This document shows, piece by piece, positions 1 to 12,098 of a stretch of 64,000 bases of DNA (positions are counted from its first letter, which is position 1; each line of letters starts with the position of its first letter). The stretch is from the NCBI GenBank assembly GCA_944739405.2, contig OX123186.2, positions 34,519,551 through 34,583,550 on the forward strand. Direction: 5' to 3'. The position numbers and the translations under genes are program-made. The stretch comes from Euclidia mi (lineage: Eukaryota; Arthropoda; Insecta; Lepidoptera; Erebidae). Under the pieces are notes generated by a model. It worked only from the letters and a program-made list of their open reading frames with translations, was not told where the DNA came from and did not search any database.

Positions 1-2120
1 TAGAATCACGTCAACATCTTTCACCTGTCTTGATAACATATTTAGTAATTGTATTGTTTCAGATAGAGTAGTTACTTCTGAATTAACTTCGGATCACTGT
101 GGTCAATTGGCTAGGTTTCCATATTACAATGATAGCGTCGTACAGAGAGTGTTGGTTAGGCCATTACCTAGGCATAATCGATTTTAAACTTTCGCGATTT
201 GTATACATCATACAATATTATTTAGCGGGTCTTAGGAGGATATCAGAGGTATTTATGCCTTGAAATAAATAAATTATCGCGACTAAAACCCGCTAAATAA
301 TATTGTATGACCTAGGCATAAGTTTAATGAATTCCGGAATATAATATTCATTGAAATGAATACTATGAATCCTCACTTAATAGAAATAGATTCGCCAAAT
401 AAGAATTTTAACAATTTATTTAATATAGTTAACAACACATTTCAGAATACTTTTAAGACTAAGGAGAAAGTAATTAAGGAATCTCGAGCTTTTAATGAGT
501 GGGCTACTACAGGTATTTACAAAAGCAGAGCAAAAATTTACGAGTTGTATGGTATGAAAAAATACAATTCTGATTTAAACTTCACTGAGTATGTTAGGAA
601 TTATTCTAAAATATTTAAAAGAGTGTCCAATACATCTATATTCGTTAGGAATAAAATTAAACAATCTTCGAATAAAGTAAAGGCAACCTGGCGAGCTATT
701 AATGAAGCATCAGGTAAGATAACATTAAGAAGTAATAGTTTTAGTCTTTTTGATAATGATAAATTAATTCATAATGACGAAGAAGTCGCACACACATTTA
801 ATAACTTTTTTGCTAGCATACCACTTACTACTACTAGAGAATTAAAATCATCAGCTATAGTTGCAGAAAACCTATTAGAGTCTGGTGTAGGAAAATGTGA
901 AGTAATATTTAAATTCCATTGTATTAGTTCTAACGATATTATAAATACTTTTAAGTCTCTAGAGTCTACAGGTGATCTCTGGGGCATTTCTGTTAAGGTT
1001 TTGACAAGTATAATTGATGTAGTGGCTCCTTATTTAAGCAACTTATTCAATAAGGGTATTAAATCTGGCAGTTTGCCAGATCTTATGAAACATAGTAGAA
1101 TAATACCTCTGTTCAAATCCGGCAGTAAGACTGATCCTAGTAATTATAGGCCAATATCGATACTACCTGCATTTAGTAAGATTTTTGAAAAGATCATACT
1201 CAAGCAACTACTAAGACATTTTAATCAAAACAGCCTCCATCATAGTGAGCAATATGGTTTTACCAAGGGTCTCTCGACAACAGATGCAGGAGTAGCGTTA
1301 CTCAAACATATCTACAGTGCTTGGGAGAGTTCCCAAAATGCTGTTGGTATGTTTTGCGACCTTTCGAAAGCATTCGATTGTGTCTGCCATGAGACGCTCT
1401 TGCGCAAGCTTAGACATTACGACGTCCAGACCAAAGCATTGGATGTCATTAAGTCGTACTTAAGTGACAGGATTCAATGTGTTGAAATAAATGGCTCAAA
1501 ATCCAGTGGCTTACCTGTTGATTTAGCAGTGCCACAGGGCAGCATCCTAGGGCCTTTCTTGTTTCTTGTTTACAAAAACGATTTACCTTTTTACTTGAGA
1601 AACATTCGTGACGTTTTACTGTTTGCTGACGATACTTCTTTGATTTTTAAAGAAGATATAAATAAGGAACACTTCAACGAAATAAACAGTGCACTCATTC
1701 AAGTGACTGAATGGTTTAATGTAAACAATCTAGTACTGAACTCCAAAAAAACAAAATGTGTTAAGTTTGCTCTGCCTAATGTCAGAAACCTTGGTCCTAA
1801 CATAGTTTTAAATGATGATGTACTCGAAACAACTGAATCCACATTATTTCTAGGATTAACACTTGTTTTGAAGTTACAATGGGGTGCGCATGTTACATAT
1901 CTCTCAGGGAAACTTAGCTCAGCTGCTTATGCCGTTAAGAAGGTTCATAGGTTGACCGATGTCAATACGGTTAGATTGGTTTATTTTAGTTATTTTCATA
2001 GTGTTATGTCATATGGCATATTGTTATGGGGTAGAATCAAAATCTGCTGATATCGAAAATATTTTTATATTGCAGAAACGGGCAGTTAGGGCCATTTACC
2101 AGTTAAAGACAAGAGTCTCA
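1..2120 (+). pseudogene. CR1-like LINE ORF2 remnant (endonuclease C-terminus plus reverse transcriptase)
   Basis: Target-primed reverse transcription enzyme of a non-LTR retrotransposon. Bases 1-176 encode the end of the apurinic-type endonuclease, including the terminal SDH-type motif. The longest open stretch is 356-2050 (564 residues) and holds the RT motifs FCDLSKAFD, PQGSILGPFLF and FADDTSLIF (near residue 422). Compared with the copy at 54544-57270, the frame is cut by the MITE at 177-310, which brings in a stop. It is lost again near 2033, where LLWG is followed by a shifted reading. The usual YIND is KND here. The sequence after 2560 still encodes the conserved C-terminal tail. Not functional. 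Confidence 0.85.
177..310 (+). mobile_element. Small MITE with long inverted arms, nested in the LINE
   Basis: A 134-bp insert flanked by a perfect 10-bp direct repeat, CCTAGGCATA (167-176 and 311-320). The inner arms are near-perfect inverted repeats around ATTTAGCGGGT. The left end carries an extra TTTTAAACTTTCGCGA segment absent from the right end. Removing insert plus one repeat (144 bp) restores the LINE reading frame, which fixes the boundaries. Relatives lie at 13037-13190, 36317-36450 and 61227-61407. Superfamily not assigned. Confidence 0.85.
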
Positions 2121-2264
2121 CTCAAAGAAAAATTTTAAAACTATTGGTATTCTTACTGTAGCGTCACAATATATTTATGCCAGTGTTATGCATGTAAGAC
2201 TAAATATAAATTCTTATAAAATGAATAGTGACATCCACAATATCAATACTAGAAATAGACATTA

Positions 2265-2560
2265 TTTTTTTATTTTTTTTTGCTAAAACTAAATTATAAG
2301 CTATTTATCATATATACAAACAAAATAAATCTACTTATATAACTATGCTGCCAGCCTTCTGGGCACGCTACCTGCTGACAGCGTTGCAGAGGAATTTCTT
2401 GACGCGTCGTAGTCAATTTCCTTTTTTTATTGATTTATTTTTTCTTTTGTTATCATTAATTATTTAGTTTTTATAGTTTAGCTTAGGATAGTTTAGTGAC
2501 ATAAATTATGTGTTCCGTATTTTCGTTTGCACAAAACGCATAGCTCTTTTATTGGGCTCA
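2265..2560 (-). mobile_element. 3' end of an unidentified LINE with poly(A), inserted in LINE copy 1
   Basis: This stretch replaces part of ORF2 that is present in the copy at 57170-57240. Read on the minus strand it ends in an A-rich tail (a run of T at 2265-2282 on the plus strand) preceded by short coding-like sequence, the typical form of a 5'-truncated LINE. No clear target duplication is seen; the junction also removed some host sequence. Confidence 0.55.
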
Positions 2561-3238
2561 GTATTCGCATATACAATAAAATACCAACTCATATTTTAGA
2601 CTTGCCGTTAAGTTCGTTTCAGGCAGAAGTTAAAAATAATCTTATAAATAAAGCATATTACAGTTTGAAGGATTATTTTGATGACAGGTGCGCTTGCAAG
2701 TAGTTGTTGGCTTTTGACTACGTCAATAATTAGTAGTTTTATTTTATAGTGTAGTTAATTACGATATTCTCATTTCATACTATATTTTGCATTCATGTTC
2801 CACACTTTCATTATAAGTTTGCGGATTTGTAAAATGTGAGTAACTCGTGGTCATGGGCTAACTAATAGGTTGTCAATTGCTTTGGTTTCATATACCATTA
2901 CTTTCTCCTTCATTCACTTCCACCATAGTTCTGACCATGTTCGCGAGTTGCCTACATTAAAAAAAGACGTAAGTGGATGCTCCTGTTTTACCATATTTAG
3001 GTACTTTGGGAGGCTTACCATATGAACATCATTTACTGCTTGAGTATGATATCAATAGTTACTAAACATTTTACTAGTAGATGTCTACAATGTGAAACAG
3101 TTGCAGCTTCTTACAAAAATAAAATGTGTAACCATTATTATTTGTTTGAAAAGAGTTGCCATGAGTTTTATTGCCCGTTATTTCTCGTGGTTCTACCTAT
3201 TGCATTGCGAACGTGGCAGTAAATGTAAATGTAGAATC

Positions 3239-3465
3239 ATACATACATACATACATAGACTCACGCCTGTTTCCCAGAAGGGGTAGGCAGAGGCATACTA
3301 AACGCCCACTTTTCGCCAGTGTTTTGATCCCACGTAATAGGTGGCGAGCCTATTGCCGCTTATCGGGATATTTTGTTTGCCAGAGCCTCGTCCGTTGATC
3401 GGCAGGTGCACCACTTGCAGGTGAGGTTGGCTTGGGACCCTAAGTTCTTGGTGATCTTATGCACT
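3239..3465 (-). mobile_element. SINE, subfamily 2, with (ATGT)n tail
   Basis: On the minus strand the element ends with CCTCTGCCTACC, then an ACAGGCGTGAGTC segment and ATGT repeats. This 3' tail is shared with every other SINE here and with a LINE at 28131-28690. Its head differs from the tRNA-type SINEs and matches the copies at 12537-12783 and 35817-36063. It is flanked by an imperfect 12-bp duplication (ATGTAGAATCAT / ATGTAGCATCAT), confirming insertion into the LINE 3' UTR. Confidence 0.85.
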
Positions 3466-3520
3466 GTATACAATGTAGCATCATTAAGTAATTAACTTAA
3501 ATTTTGACGTTCATAAGCGA

Positions 3521-4449
3521 AGACTTTTGAAAGAATTTTTCATGTATGTAAAATAGAATCACGGTAAAAAAATCACAAAAACGAGGCAGAAAATAATCTT
3601 TCGTCTCACTGTTTGCAATATTTTGATCGTAAGCTGTCATATTTTATTTGATAATATTGTAGGAAATCTAATGAACTAAAGAATTACCCTATTTATTTTC
3701 ATATTATACGTGTATATTTTGTAAAATTAAATAAAATCTGCCAAACGTCTATGATTGTGACGCTCAGTAGATCCCATCAATATCAAACGCTTCGGCAATT
3801 TAAACCTTATTAGCATAAGCGGTGTACTGAGTGTCAGTTGCTAGTTTACGCCCCGCCTAGACCTCATCATTCGGCTATGAGCCCTGTGAGAGATAGGTCA
3901 TGTCGCTTGCGTCTCCACTGCACGAAATTTTACGTAAACCTGTTTGAGTTCGTAATTTCATGTTTTATGTTATAGACTGAATACTTTGATTCAAATAGGC
4001 TTTTCATATGACTATGGGCACATATAGTTAGGACCTAAGTTTATATTCTTGTTGCGTTTAATGTGTTATTGTTTCTGTGCTTATAAATATATAAATAGAA
4101 GAATAAAATATGAACAATTAGAGAAATAAAGTTCTACAAAGGATTTGTACAAGAAACGCACACCGCACACAAGGGGTAACGAATGTTGTATTATTGTGTT
4201 GTGAACATAAACCTATCGGGTAAAACTTTAATTATTTATAAACTATTAGGTATGTCTCAGTACATCTAATATCTTTTTAATTTCTAAAATCAATCATTTA
4301 TAAGTAAGTAGATGACTTCTCTGTTTGCTATAACACAAGTTATAGTATTTTTTGAATAATAAAGTACCTAACTAATTATCTTTATTGTAATTACATTGAA
4401 GTTAACGTTACAGTTTAGCAACGTCTTACACACATTTGACTGCAGTAAT
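3521..4449. other. AT-rich spacer with no recognised feature
   Basis: No open frame, tRNA, inverted repeat or known repeat was recognised on either strand. A slightly GC-richer patch at 3760-3950 does not match anything else in the window. Confidence 0.5.
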
Positions 4450-5288
4450 TCCTAACACGATTTGATCATGAGTGACAAGCAAAAAATACACGAGGGATAG
4501 CAGTGACTGGTTCGAATTTCGTAAGAATATGTTGACAGATTCAAATTTTGGTATAGTGGTAAAAAGAAGAGATAACAGCAGTAAAGCCAACTTAGTAAAA
4601 AATATTTTGTACAAATATTTGCAATGTAAAATCAGTTGCGCATGGAATCTAAAATGAACAACTGGCGAAGCAAGAAAATGTAACAATCGAGCCTTGTGGA
4701 TTATTCGATTATTGGTGCCACGCCAGATGGATTAATAGGTCCAAACACGATTGTGGAAATTTAATGTTCTAAAATTGCCTATAAGAATGGCCTGGAGAAT
4801 AGTATAAGAGCAAATAAAATACAAATATGGAAACATGATAAAAAAGTCAACTGACTAGTCTAAACAAATATTGTAATTGTTATTACCAAATTCAGGGGCA
4901 ACGCCAAGTTACACGCAAACAAAAGTGTTTATTGGCTGTGTGGAGTGGCGAAAGTATACCACTAAAAATAGAAATTATAAAAGGAGATGATGTTTTCTGG
5001 GAGAAGCTTGTGGCGTTTTATATGAATTGGCAGTTGCCTGAAATTGTTGATTCTCGTCAAGCTCAAGGGATGGCATTGCGAGATCACGGAGAGGAAAATG
5101 TTTCATCAGTGCTTGAAATTTCTACAATACCAAGCCGTAAAAGGAAAGTAAATGAAACTGTGCCTCGTGAACAACAGCAAATAATAAGCATTGAAGCCTT
5201 ATCACCTCACACACTGCCTTTAACATTCGATGAGAATAAAGAAAACCTGCCGGGTTGTAGCAGACAACTAACTTTTGATGAGCTGTAA
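4450..5288 (+). pseudogene. YqaJ-type (lambda-exonuclease-like) nuclease remnant
   Basis: Three plus-strand pieces in different frames add up to one degraded protein. 4472-4657 holds the WFEFRKNMLT-type start of the fold. About 4690-4860 holds GATPDGLIG followed by a VEI-like segment, the catalytic D...E region of the YqaJ/PD-(D/E)XK family. 4932-5288 is the C-terminus, 118 residues open, ending in a polar, lysine- and proline-containing tail and followed by AATAAA signals. Frameshifts and stops separate the pieces. From family knowledge, animal YqaJ genes are often carried by DNA transposons such as ISL2EU; I see no transposase next to it. The family call is by recognition, not by search. 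Confidence 0.65.
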
Positions 5289-5859
5289 ACTCTGTATTTC
5301 GTTAATAAATTATAAATGAAAATAAATAAATATATTTTAATATTTATTTTCTTTGAAACAACACATATTTGAAGCGAAAGTTTTTTTATATTTTTCCATA
5401 CAAACATGTATGACGAGAGCTAACAAAAAAACAGTAACTCAAATTCTAATTCTATAATTTTCTAAGCGACATAGCAGTATCTCATGAATAAGGTATATCC
5501 ACATATATTTTTGATGTTTCATCTATTTTGAAAAATAATAATGGGTTGGGTTTCGAAACGAGTCGCCTGAATTTGAGGGTATTGGTAGTGTAGGGGGCTT
5601 TAGGTAGTTCGTTTTAATCCTCTAAAAGTAATTTCGGCTGCCGGAGTTGCGTCTCAATATTTTTAAACAATTTCCAAAATTTCATAAATACTTCGGCAAT
5701 TATGCAAAACGGAACATAGTTTTTATACTTTAGTACAGTTTTACAAATTTAATTTTTAGGTTTTATGTGAAAAACGTGAAACAAAACGCAAAACTGCCAT
5801 CTTGGAATGATCATATTGACAGCTAATGTCAAATTTGTGCGTCATTGCTTTCGAGTGCC
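5289..5859. other. Spacer downstream of the nuclease remnant, no recognised gene
   Basis: AATAAA-type signals at about 5303-5332 could have served the upstream gene. The rest, including a moderately GC-rich patch at 5540-5660, matches nothing else in the window. Confidence 0.4.
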
Positions 5860-6000
5860 TTGGGTTAGGTGCGACTGTAATAAGTAAATAAATAGGTTAT
5901 GTTAGGTTCTCTTTTGACAATTAATCCGAAAATAGGAGCCCTTCGCAGGGCTCCGACAACCTTAGTTTATTAAACTAGTGTGATGAATGTGGAAGTTGGC
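5860..6000. repeat. Rearranged copy of a hairpin repeat also at 38880-39220
   Basis: It contains the inverted GGAGCCC...GGGCTCC core and the module TTTATTAAACTAGTGTGA, both present twice at 38880-39220. Here the two modules have opposite relative orientation to that locus, and the TTAGG-like run is degenerate (GTTATGTTAGGTTC). Confidence 0.6.
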
Positions 6001-6289
6001 AGTGCCATACACACCGATGTTTGGAGATTTTTTTTTTTCAGAGGAAACCAAGTATTTTCGGCAAGTGAAAATGGTGAGGGGGGTTTCAAGACCTCCCCTG
6101 CTCCCTCTCCAATCACTCACAACCCCTAAAAACGGCGACGTATTTCGAAACCTTTGCCATAATAATTATACCTATAATAACAATAATCATCCATAAATAA
6201 ATAAAAGAAATCAACTTTTACTAAACTTCAATTATCTCGTAACTCGCTTTAGTTGAGATACGGCTTTTGCGCTTAGTAGAACAGTATTG

Positions 6290-6460
6290 TGTTTTTTAGG
6301 GTACCGTAGCCAAAAATTGTAAAAACGGAACCCTTATAGATTCGCAATGTCTGTCTGTCTGTCCGCCCCTATGTCACAGCCAATTTATTGCAAAACAGAT
6401 TTGAAAACTGGCAGGAATGGAATTAGATGTAGGTATTCTATGAACTGCTTCACTATTCTT
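6290..6460 (+). repeat. Dispersed repeat with CTGTCTGTCTGTC run
   Basis: A segment reading GTACCGTAG ... AACGGAACCC ... GTCTGTCTGTC resembles a repeat common in moth genomes and shares the GGAACCC element with the terminal inverted repeats at 48879-49789. No ends can be fixed. Confidence 0.4.
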
Positions 6461-6559
6461 ATACAAAAACAAAACAAACATAATAATGGCCTCTCCATAC
6501 ATGGAACTGACTTAATTATTTTTATCATCTTACGGCACGTAGGTATTTACCTACTTTCA

Positions 6560-6795
6560 TCATCAGCCTTTAACAGTCCACTGCTGGACTAGGCCTCTCC
6601 TTTGAAAGGAGGAATTGGCCTACTATACCACGCTGGCCAAACGGGTTGGTATAGGGTTTGTATCAAGTTTTCCTTCTCTTACAGTGCTGTTCTCTGCATA
6701 ATATGCTCCCTCTGTCGGCTCTTACGACACCCATAGGATGATATGGGGTGGTGACATTCCGTATTCTTAATCCGTCACCACACGGACAACCTACT
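6560..6795 (-). mobile_element. SINE-like element with RTE-type 3' tail
   Basis: The left part (about 6563-6605) is the complement of the RTE tail CAGTGGACTG also present at 26640. The right part (about 6650-6795) matches the 5' module of the two-module SINEs at 7313-7706 and 16237-16640, including the CTTACGACACCCA segment. This shows that the 5' module occurs alone with a different tail. Confidence 0.6.
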
Positions 6796-7110
6796 TTCGT
6801 CAACATTTAGGTAATACCTATAACGTCTAATGTAAACCAGTTTTGCTCATGGCTGCACTGAGAACAAAAATTGCGCTATGCCTATATTGAACAAACAGAT
6901 TGATGTATGTTATATAAATTTTAATATCAGTATCTCAATTCAATATGCTATAACGTTTTGCTTGCGATTTTAAAATATTGGAATACGGATGTCGCCAGAA
7001 TACGGCCGCACGCGACGAGAATGAAGGGGGGCGCCCCGCAGTAGACGGAGCTAAGCTCCCTTCACCTCCCCTGCTTCACCCCCTCATTTACCAAAACAGT
7101 CGCTTAGGAC
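6796..7110. other. Spacer, GC-rich patch, no recognised feature
   Basis: A GC-rich patch near 6990-7085 stands out from the AT-rich surroundings but has no open frame or repeat partner in the window. Homology to the duplicated block begins at about 7111. Confidence 0.4.
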
Positions 7111-7312
7111 AGCGCCTTAAATAAATATCTCAGATCACTTGGCTAGCGCAAACGCATTTATAAAACTAGAAGGGAAAAGAATTGATGCGTTTTGTGGATT
7201 AAGATCTATTAAGGGTTGCTTCGTATTTTTTTAATAACAAGAAACTACCTTAAACTGTACCCAATAATTTTAATGAACTAGTCATCTCGCTACCGACTGC
7301 GAGTTTGATACC

Positions 7313-7706
7313 TACATACATACATACATATCGTCACGCCTTTTATCCCCGAAGGGGTAGGCAGAGGTGTATTTCTACACCCACTTTTCGCCAGACATGC
7401 TTTAGTCCCACGTAATAAGGGGCGAGCCTATTGCCGTACCGGGCACATTTCCAGACTCCGTGCCGCTACTGAGAATTTCGTGACAGAAAAACCCAATCAA
7501 CCCAGGAATCGAACCCGGGACTCCCCGATCTCACGGGCACATTTATGCCGCGAGACCAACGAGGCAGTCGTATAGGGTTTGATGTCGAGTTTTCCGTCTC
7601 TATGCAAAGATGGTATTTGCATCGTGTTAACCCTTAGTCGCCTCTTACGACACCCACGGGAAGATAGGGGGTGGTGACACTTGTATTCTATGCCGTCAAC
7701 CACACG
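7313..7706 (-). mobile_element. Two-module tRNA-type SINE with (ATGT)n tail
   Basis: Read on the minus strand: a 5' module beginning CCGTGTGGTTGACGG and containing GGGTGTCGTAAGAGG, then a tRNA-like module with an A-box-like GTTGGTCTCGCGG and a B box GGTTCGATTCC, then the shared CCTCTGCCTACC tail and ATGT repeats. Structure is the same as 16237-16640. The other duplication copy lacks it but keeps about 230 bp of host sequence (29915-30145) that is missing here, so insertion came with a deletion or a later loss. Confidence 0.85.
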
Positions 7707-8093
7707 GCATAGAATATAGATGATGAAATGTTTAAAAGTTGAATGAACATTTTGTTGTTTTGTGAAATTTCAGAAAACGATGTAAAGTTGTTAATAAAAT
7801 TGATTCTATTCACACTCGTTTCCTCAAGAACTAAAACTGTCGAACTTCATGATCCCAGTAGATATTGGCGCCCAACGTAAATTTTTAAACCACAAATAGT
7901 TGACACGGCATAAATAGCCTTGTTGAGTAGTTATATGAATATTCATGAGTAATTTTTTTAAAAGCGGCTATCGGCCATTTTTTGTTAGCAAAAAATTCGA
8001 TTTCATTATACAAAAGCACCAGGAAAACCGTACTCATATTTTTGACATGGTTGGCAACTATTATTTTTATATTATTTATTATTATTTTTTTAT

Positions 8094-8345
8094 AGACTCA
8101 CGCCTGTATCCCCGAAGGGGTAGGCAGAGGTGTAATATTACAACCACATTTCGCCATGAATTTTTAGGTCCCACGTAATAGGGGGCGAGCCTATTGCCGT
8201 ACCGGGCACATTTCCAGACCACGTGCTGCTACTGAGAATTTCCTAACGAAAAAACCCAATAACACTTTGCCCGACCCGGGAATCGAACCCCAGACCTCCC
8301 AATCCCACGCGCACTTTATGCCGCGAGACCAACTAGGCAGTCGCC
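8094..8345 (-). mobile_element. tRNA-type SINE, single module
   Basis: Matches the plus-strand SINE at 29392-29650, including the tRNA-like head and CCTCTGCCTACC tail, but has no 5' module and no ATGT run. A TTATTTTTA duplication flanks it. The other copy (near 30690) shows the uninterrupted sequence. Confidence 0.85.
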
Positions 8346-10261
8346 AGTTCCTTATTTTTAACAATTGCCCAAAAATAAGGAAAAACACGTTGTAACTCCG
8401 TCACAAAATTATTCAGAACGAAATTGAAGGAACGACTTTTTATCACAAGCGTCTGACACAAACATGAAAACGTTAATTTACCGCGCAATTGAAATTGGAA
8501 GAACCTTCAGCATAAATGTATGATAACAATCATATTTCACACATCAACACGCCCGTATATTGAACTAGCACCCTGGAGATGTTTTGCGCCGCTTTTTTTA
8601 AACCTACATATAAACAACGGTACATTAGTGAAATGATATTCCTCTTAATGTATCCATGCGGCGACAAATTGTAGCATATGGACGTGAGATGTAATCTTTT
8701 TTTCTGGAAGAGATGATTCTTGACGTTCACGGCAAATATTTTATATTTTTTTTTTTTTTTTGTAAGTAGGGTATTCGCTGAGCCTAGTTCTATAAAGTAT
8801 TCAAAACCGGATTATAATCAGTAATATAATAGTAGCCCTTTCATTTATATTTAATTATCAGATAATATTTTACTAGAGATTCGTAGGTAAATGTTGTTTA
8901 TTTTCTAATTATTCAATGACCGATTATTCCTAGCTGATTGACATTCGGTAGTGTCACGAAATAGAAACATGGACAGTCTATTTGACACTCATTATTTTCT
9001 TTGCCAAGTAGTTGTTTCGAGTCTAATTACAGGTCTGAATGAATACAGTATATGTTACTTGTGCGGCAATTTACATATTGTCATAAAAAATGGATAATTA
9101 TAATATATATTTTGTATATAAAACATTGAGTTTGTAGTTGCTGTCAGTGAATATGAGGCAGAGGCCAAGGCCTATTTGATGATAAATGGTTTTCCTGGCA
9201 GTAATAATATTTTTATACCACGGCTCATCTAGTGAACATTATAAAGAACAATGCGTCATAACACTAATGGATTTTGCTAAAGAAATTGCGAAGTGATATC
9301 TAAGATTTACTTAATGTCATCTCTCGACAAGATTGCAAGTTTTCTTACATAAGGTCTACATTTTATTACGATAGTATAAAGGAGGGCGATAAAACTTCGC
9401 TCTAAATATCGTAATACGGGTGCACTTATGATTATTATGTAGTACATCTGTAAAGCTCTGGAGAAGGAAATCGCGAGAGTCTTTTATGTCTTCATAAATG
9501 TAAGATTGTATCTAGCCGGCAAGGCATAGCGCTAACTTTCATTGTAGCCAATAAGTATAAGATCTGCGCGGTAGAGCTTTGTGGTGGAATCGTGGCGGTT
9601 GTGCTATTCGAATATTATATTCGGCTATTTTATATCACACTGTATTAAATGTAACGTTTTAGCATCCAACTTATAATATTAATGTCCCATAGTACCTAAC
9701 CTCTACATACCAGTTGAAATAGGGGTTTATAATTATATTATTTTAACTCTTTCAAGTTTTATTTTTGCGCCGACTCTAAGATCTAAATTATTTCTATGTT
9801 AAAATTCATACCCTTGTTTAGATCATTTGGCGTGAACACGAAACTGATAACAAAATAAGTTAACTCTCATTTTTATTGAAGAGTTTATGCTTCTGTTGCT
9901 GTATGAATCTTATAATTATACTATGATGTTTTTCATATAAAATACAAACTGACGGGAGCATAAGGCTGGTTTGGGTATTAGATGCCAAGAACTAGAAAAT
10001 AAAAAGATCTGAGGAAGACCATCCTAATCACTTATGGGTATACAATTTTGACACTTTATTCTCATAATATTGATTTTTACATATAAGTTAACAATAAATG
10101 AATAAGAACTTATTCAGCTGTGAGAGAAATAATAAGTATAGTATATTATTATGTAAAATAATCATAAAAAGTTAAAACATTAATTAATTATGTAAGTTTT
10201 CTGATAAATAATATTAGTATTCGAAATTAAATATAATGACTATCATACATTTTCATTACTA
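8346..10261. other. Non-coding part of duplication copy 1
   Basis: AT-rich sequence collinear with 30700-32602. No reading frame is conserved between the copies and no known element was recognised, so it is probably old intergenic or intronic DNA. Confidence 0.5.
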
Positions 10262-12098
10262 CGCAGAAGGGCCATCGAACTTGAAAAATCTTGCTTTGAT
10301 ATTTACATGGGCAGAATAGAATCTATGATAATTGAAAACCCAAAATCTTTCTGGTCGTTTGTTAAAAGTAAGAAGAGTAATAATGCTTTGCCGAATGTAA
10401 TGCGATATCAGAATGACTCGGCTGACTCAGGCTAAGGGATAAGCAATTTGTTCGCAGGAGCGAACAAATTGCTTCTCCCTTACTTTTCAAACTTCCATTC
10501 TACTTTTCAAAATCCAGGTATGGAAGATCCATTAGAATCATTATCAAATGAGTCTGACTTCTTGTCTACCCATTCATAAGCACTATAGAAATATGCAGAG
10601 ATCGTGTACTTAAATTGCTAAAAACCTTAGATGTCTCCAAATCGGGTGGCCCCGATACGATTCCACCAGTGTTTATAGTAAATGTCGCTGAAAGCATAGT
10701 GGACCCTATTTGCATCTTATTTAAGAGATCGCTATCTGAAGGTACCGTCCCAAAAATATGGAAGTCAGTATATGTTTCCCCAATTTTTAAAAAGGGTGAC
10801 AAGTCAGATGTTGCGAATTACCGTCCAATATCTAAAATATGTCTTTTCTCTAAAATTCTGGAAAGAATCGTACACGCCGAAGTGTATTCTGTAGTTAAGA
10901 GCTGCTTTGGTGATGAACAACATGGTTTCTTGAGAAATCGTTCAACCACTACTTACTTGATATTGTCCCACGATTACATAACGGGAGCCATGGATCAGCA
11001 TGCACAAGTAGATGTAGTGTTTACTGATTATCACAAATATTTTGACAGTATAAATCACCGAATGCTTTTAATGAAGTTACAAGCAGCTGGTATCCATGGT
11101 GACCTTTATCGCTGGTTCGCCTCATACGTAGAAAATCGAACGCAGGCTGTAGTGCTTCAGGGATACTCCTCACAATGGTATAATGTTCCCTGTGGAATTC
11201 CGCAGGGATCAATTTTAGGAACATTATTACTTACCTTATTCATTGCTGATATTAAATTCTGTTTTCAAAATTCTTATATTTTACTGTTTGCTGATGATAT
11301 GAAGGTACATAAAACAGTTCGCAGTATCACTGACACTGAGCAACTACAATGCGATCTGGAGAGGTTTGAAGTTTACTGTCGCCGTAACAAACTATAATTA
11401 AACGTATCTAAATGCTTTCATATGACTTTTACCCGTCAAAAATCACCAATTAATTCGATATATACATTACACAATCATAATATTACAAAAGTTAAAAGTT
11501 TAAAAGATCTAGGCATAACTCAGGACAGTAAGCTCCTATATAACAAACACGTTGATAATATTGTAAAAAAAGCATCAAAAGCCTTAGGTTTCAAAATAAG
11601 AAGTACGGTTGATTTCCGTTCCCTGAAGACTATAAAGATTTTATACTGTTCCTACGTCAGAAGTCACCTCGAATATGCGTCGTAAGTATGGAACCCACAG
11701 TATGAAATTTATAAGTACCGCATTGAGGGTGTCCAGAAAAAGTTTCTGAGGTATCTTGCCTATAGGACACAACAACAATCCTTAGATTACAATCACCGCT
11801 GCAAGAGATACCACTTTCTACCACTAGAATACAAACGCGAAGTAAGCGATATATGTACGCTTGTAAATATTGCAAATGGATCGATTGACAGTCCTGATCT
11901 GGTTGCTAAAATATCCCTACGCACTAATCAAACCGGTTTTCGGCAGCGACCATTGCTGTTAGTGCCTTTTGCAATGACTAATTATAGGCAGAATACGTTT
12001 TCATTGAGAAGCGCGAAAAGCTTTAACAAACTTCCACTTCACTTAAACATAGACCTTTTTTTGCACCAGTGCGACCACAGTAAGAAAAATATTAAATA
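10262..12098 (+). pseudogene. Jockey/I-type LINE reverse transcriptase fragment, copy 1
   Basis: A 5'-truncated non-LTR RT. Open pieces are 10615-11397 (260 residues) and 11422-11685 (87 residues), with coding-like sequence before and after. RT motifs visible are YRPISKICLFSKILE, a motif A reading DYHKYFDS, GIPQGSILG and FADDMKV. A stop at 11395-11397, a stop at 10434-10436 and the palindromic insertion at 10433-10482 break the frame. The C-terminal part (about 11690-12090) carries the YNHRCKRYHFLPLE-type region. The second copy is 32610-34280. Clade not resolved. Confidence 0.8.
10433..10482. repeat. Perfect-armed hairpin insertion absent from the paralogous copy
   Basis: AAGCAATTTGTTCGC (10441-10455) is followed after 4 bases by its exact complement (10460-10474), and the pairing continues outward with one mismatch. 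At 32775 the paralogue has only the left arm. The following ACTTTTCAAA is also doubled. This looks like fold-back templated replication. Confidence 0.85.

Larger units (their letters stand above)
1..3520 (+). mobile_element. CR1-like LINE, copy 1, 5'-truncated by window edge and broken
   Basis: This copy aligns by eye with the nearly intact element at 52935-58072: the end of the endonuclease, the whole reverse transcriptase (RT) and the 3' UTR are present in order. Three later insertions interrupt it: a small MITE (177-310), the 3' end of another LINE on the opposite strand (about 2265-2560) and a SINE (3239-3465). The distal 3' UTR resumes at about 3466 and stops near 3520, short of the hexamer-type tail seen in the other copies. 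It is an old, dead copy. Confidence 0.85.
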
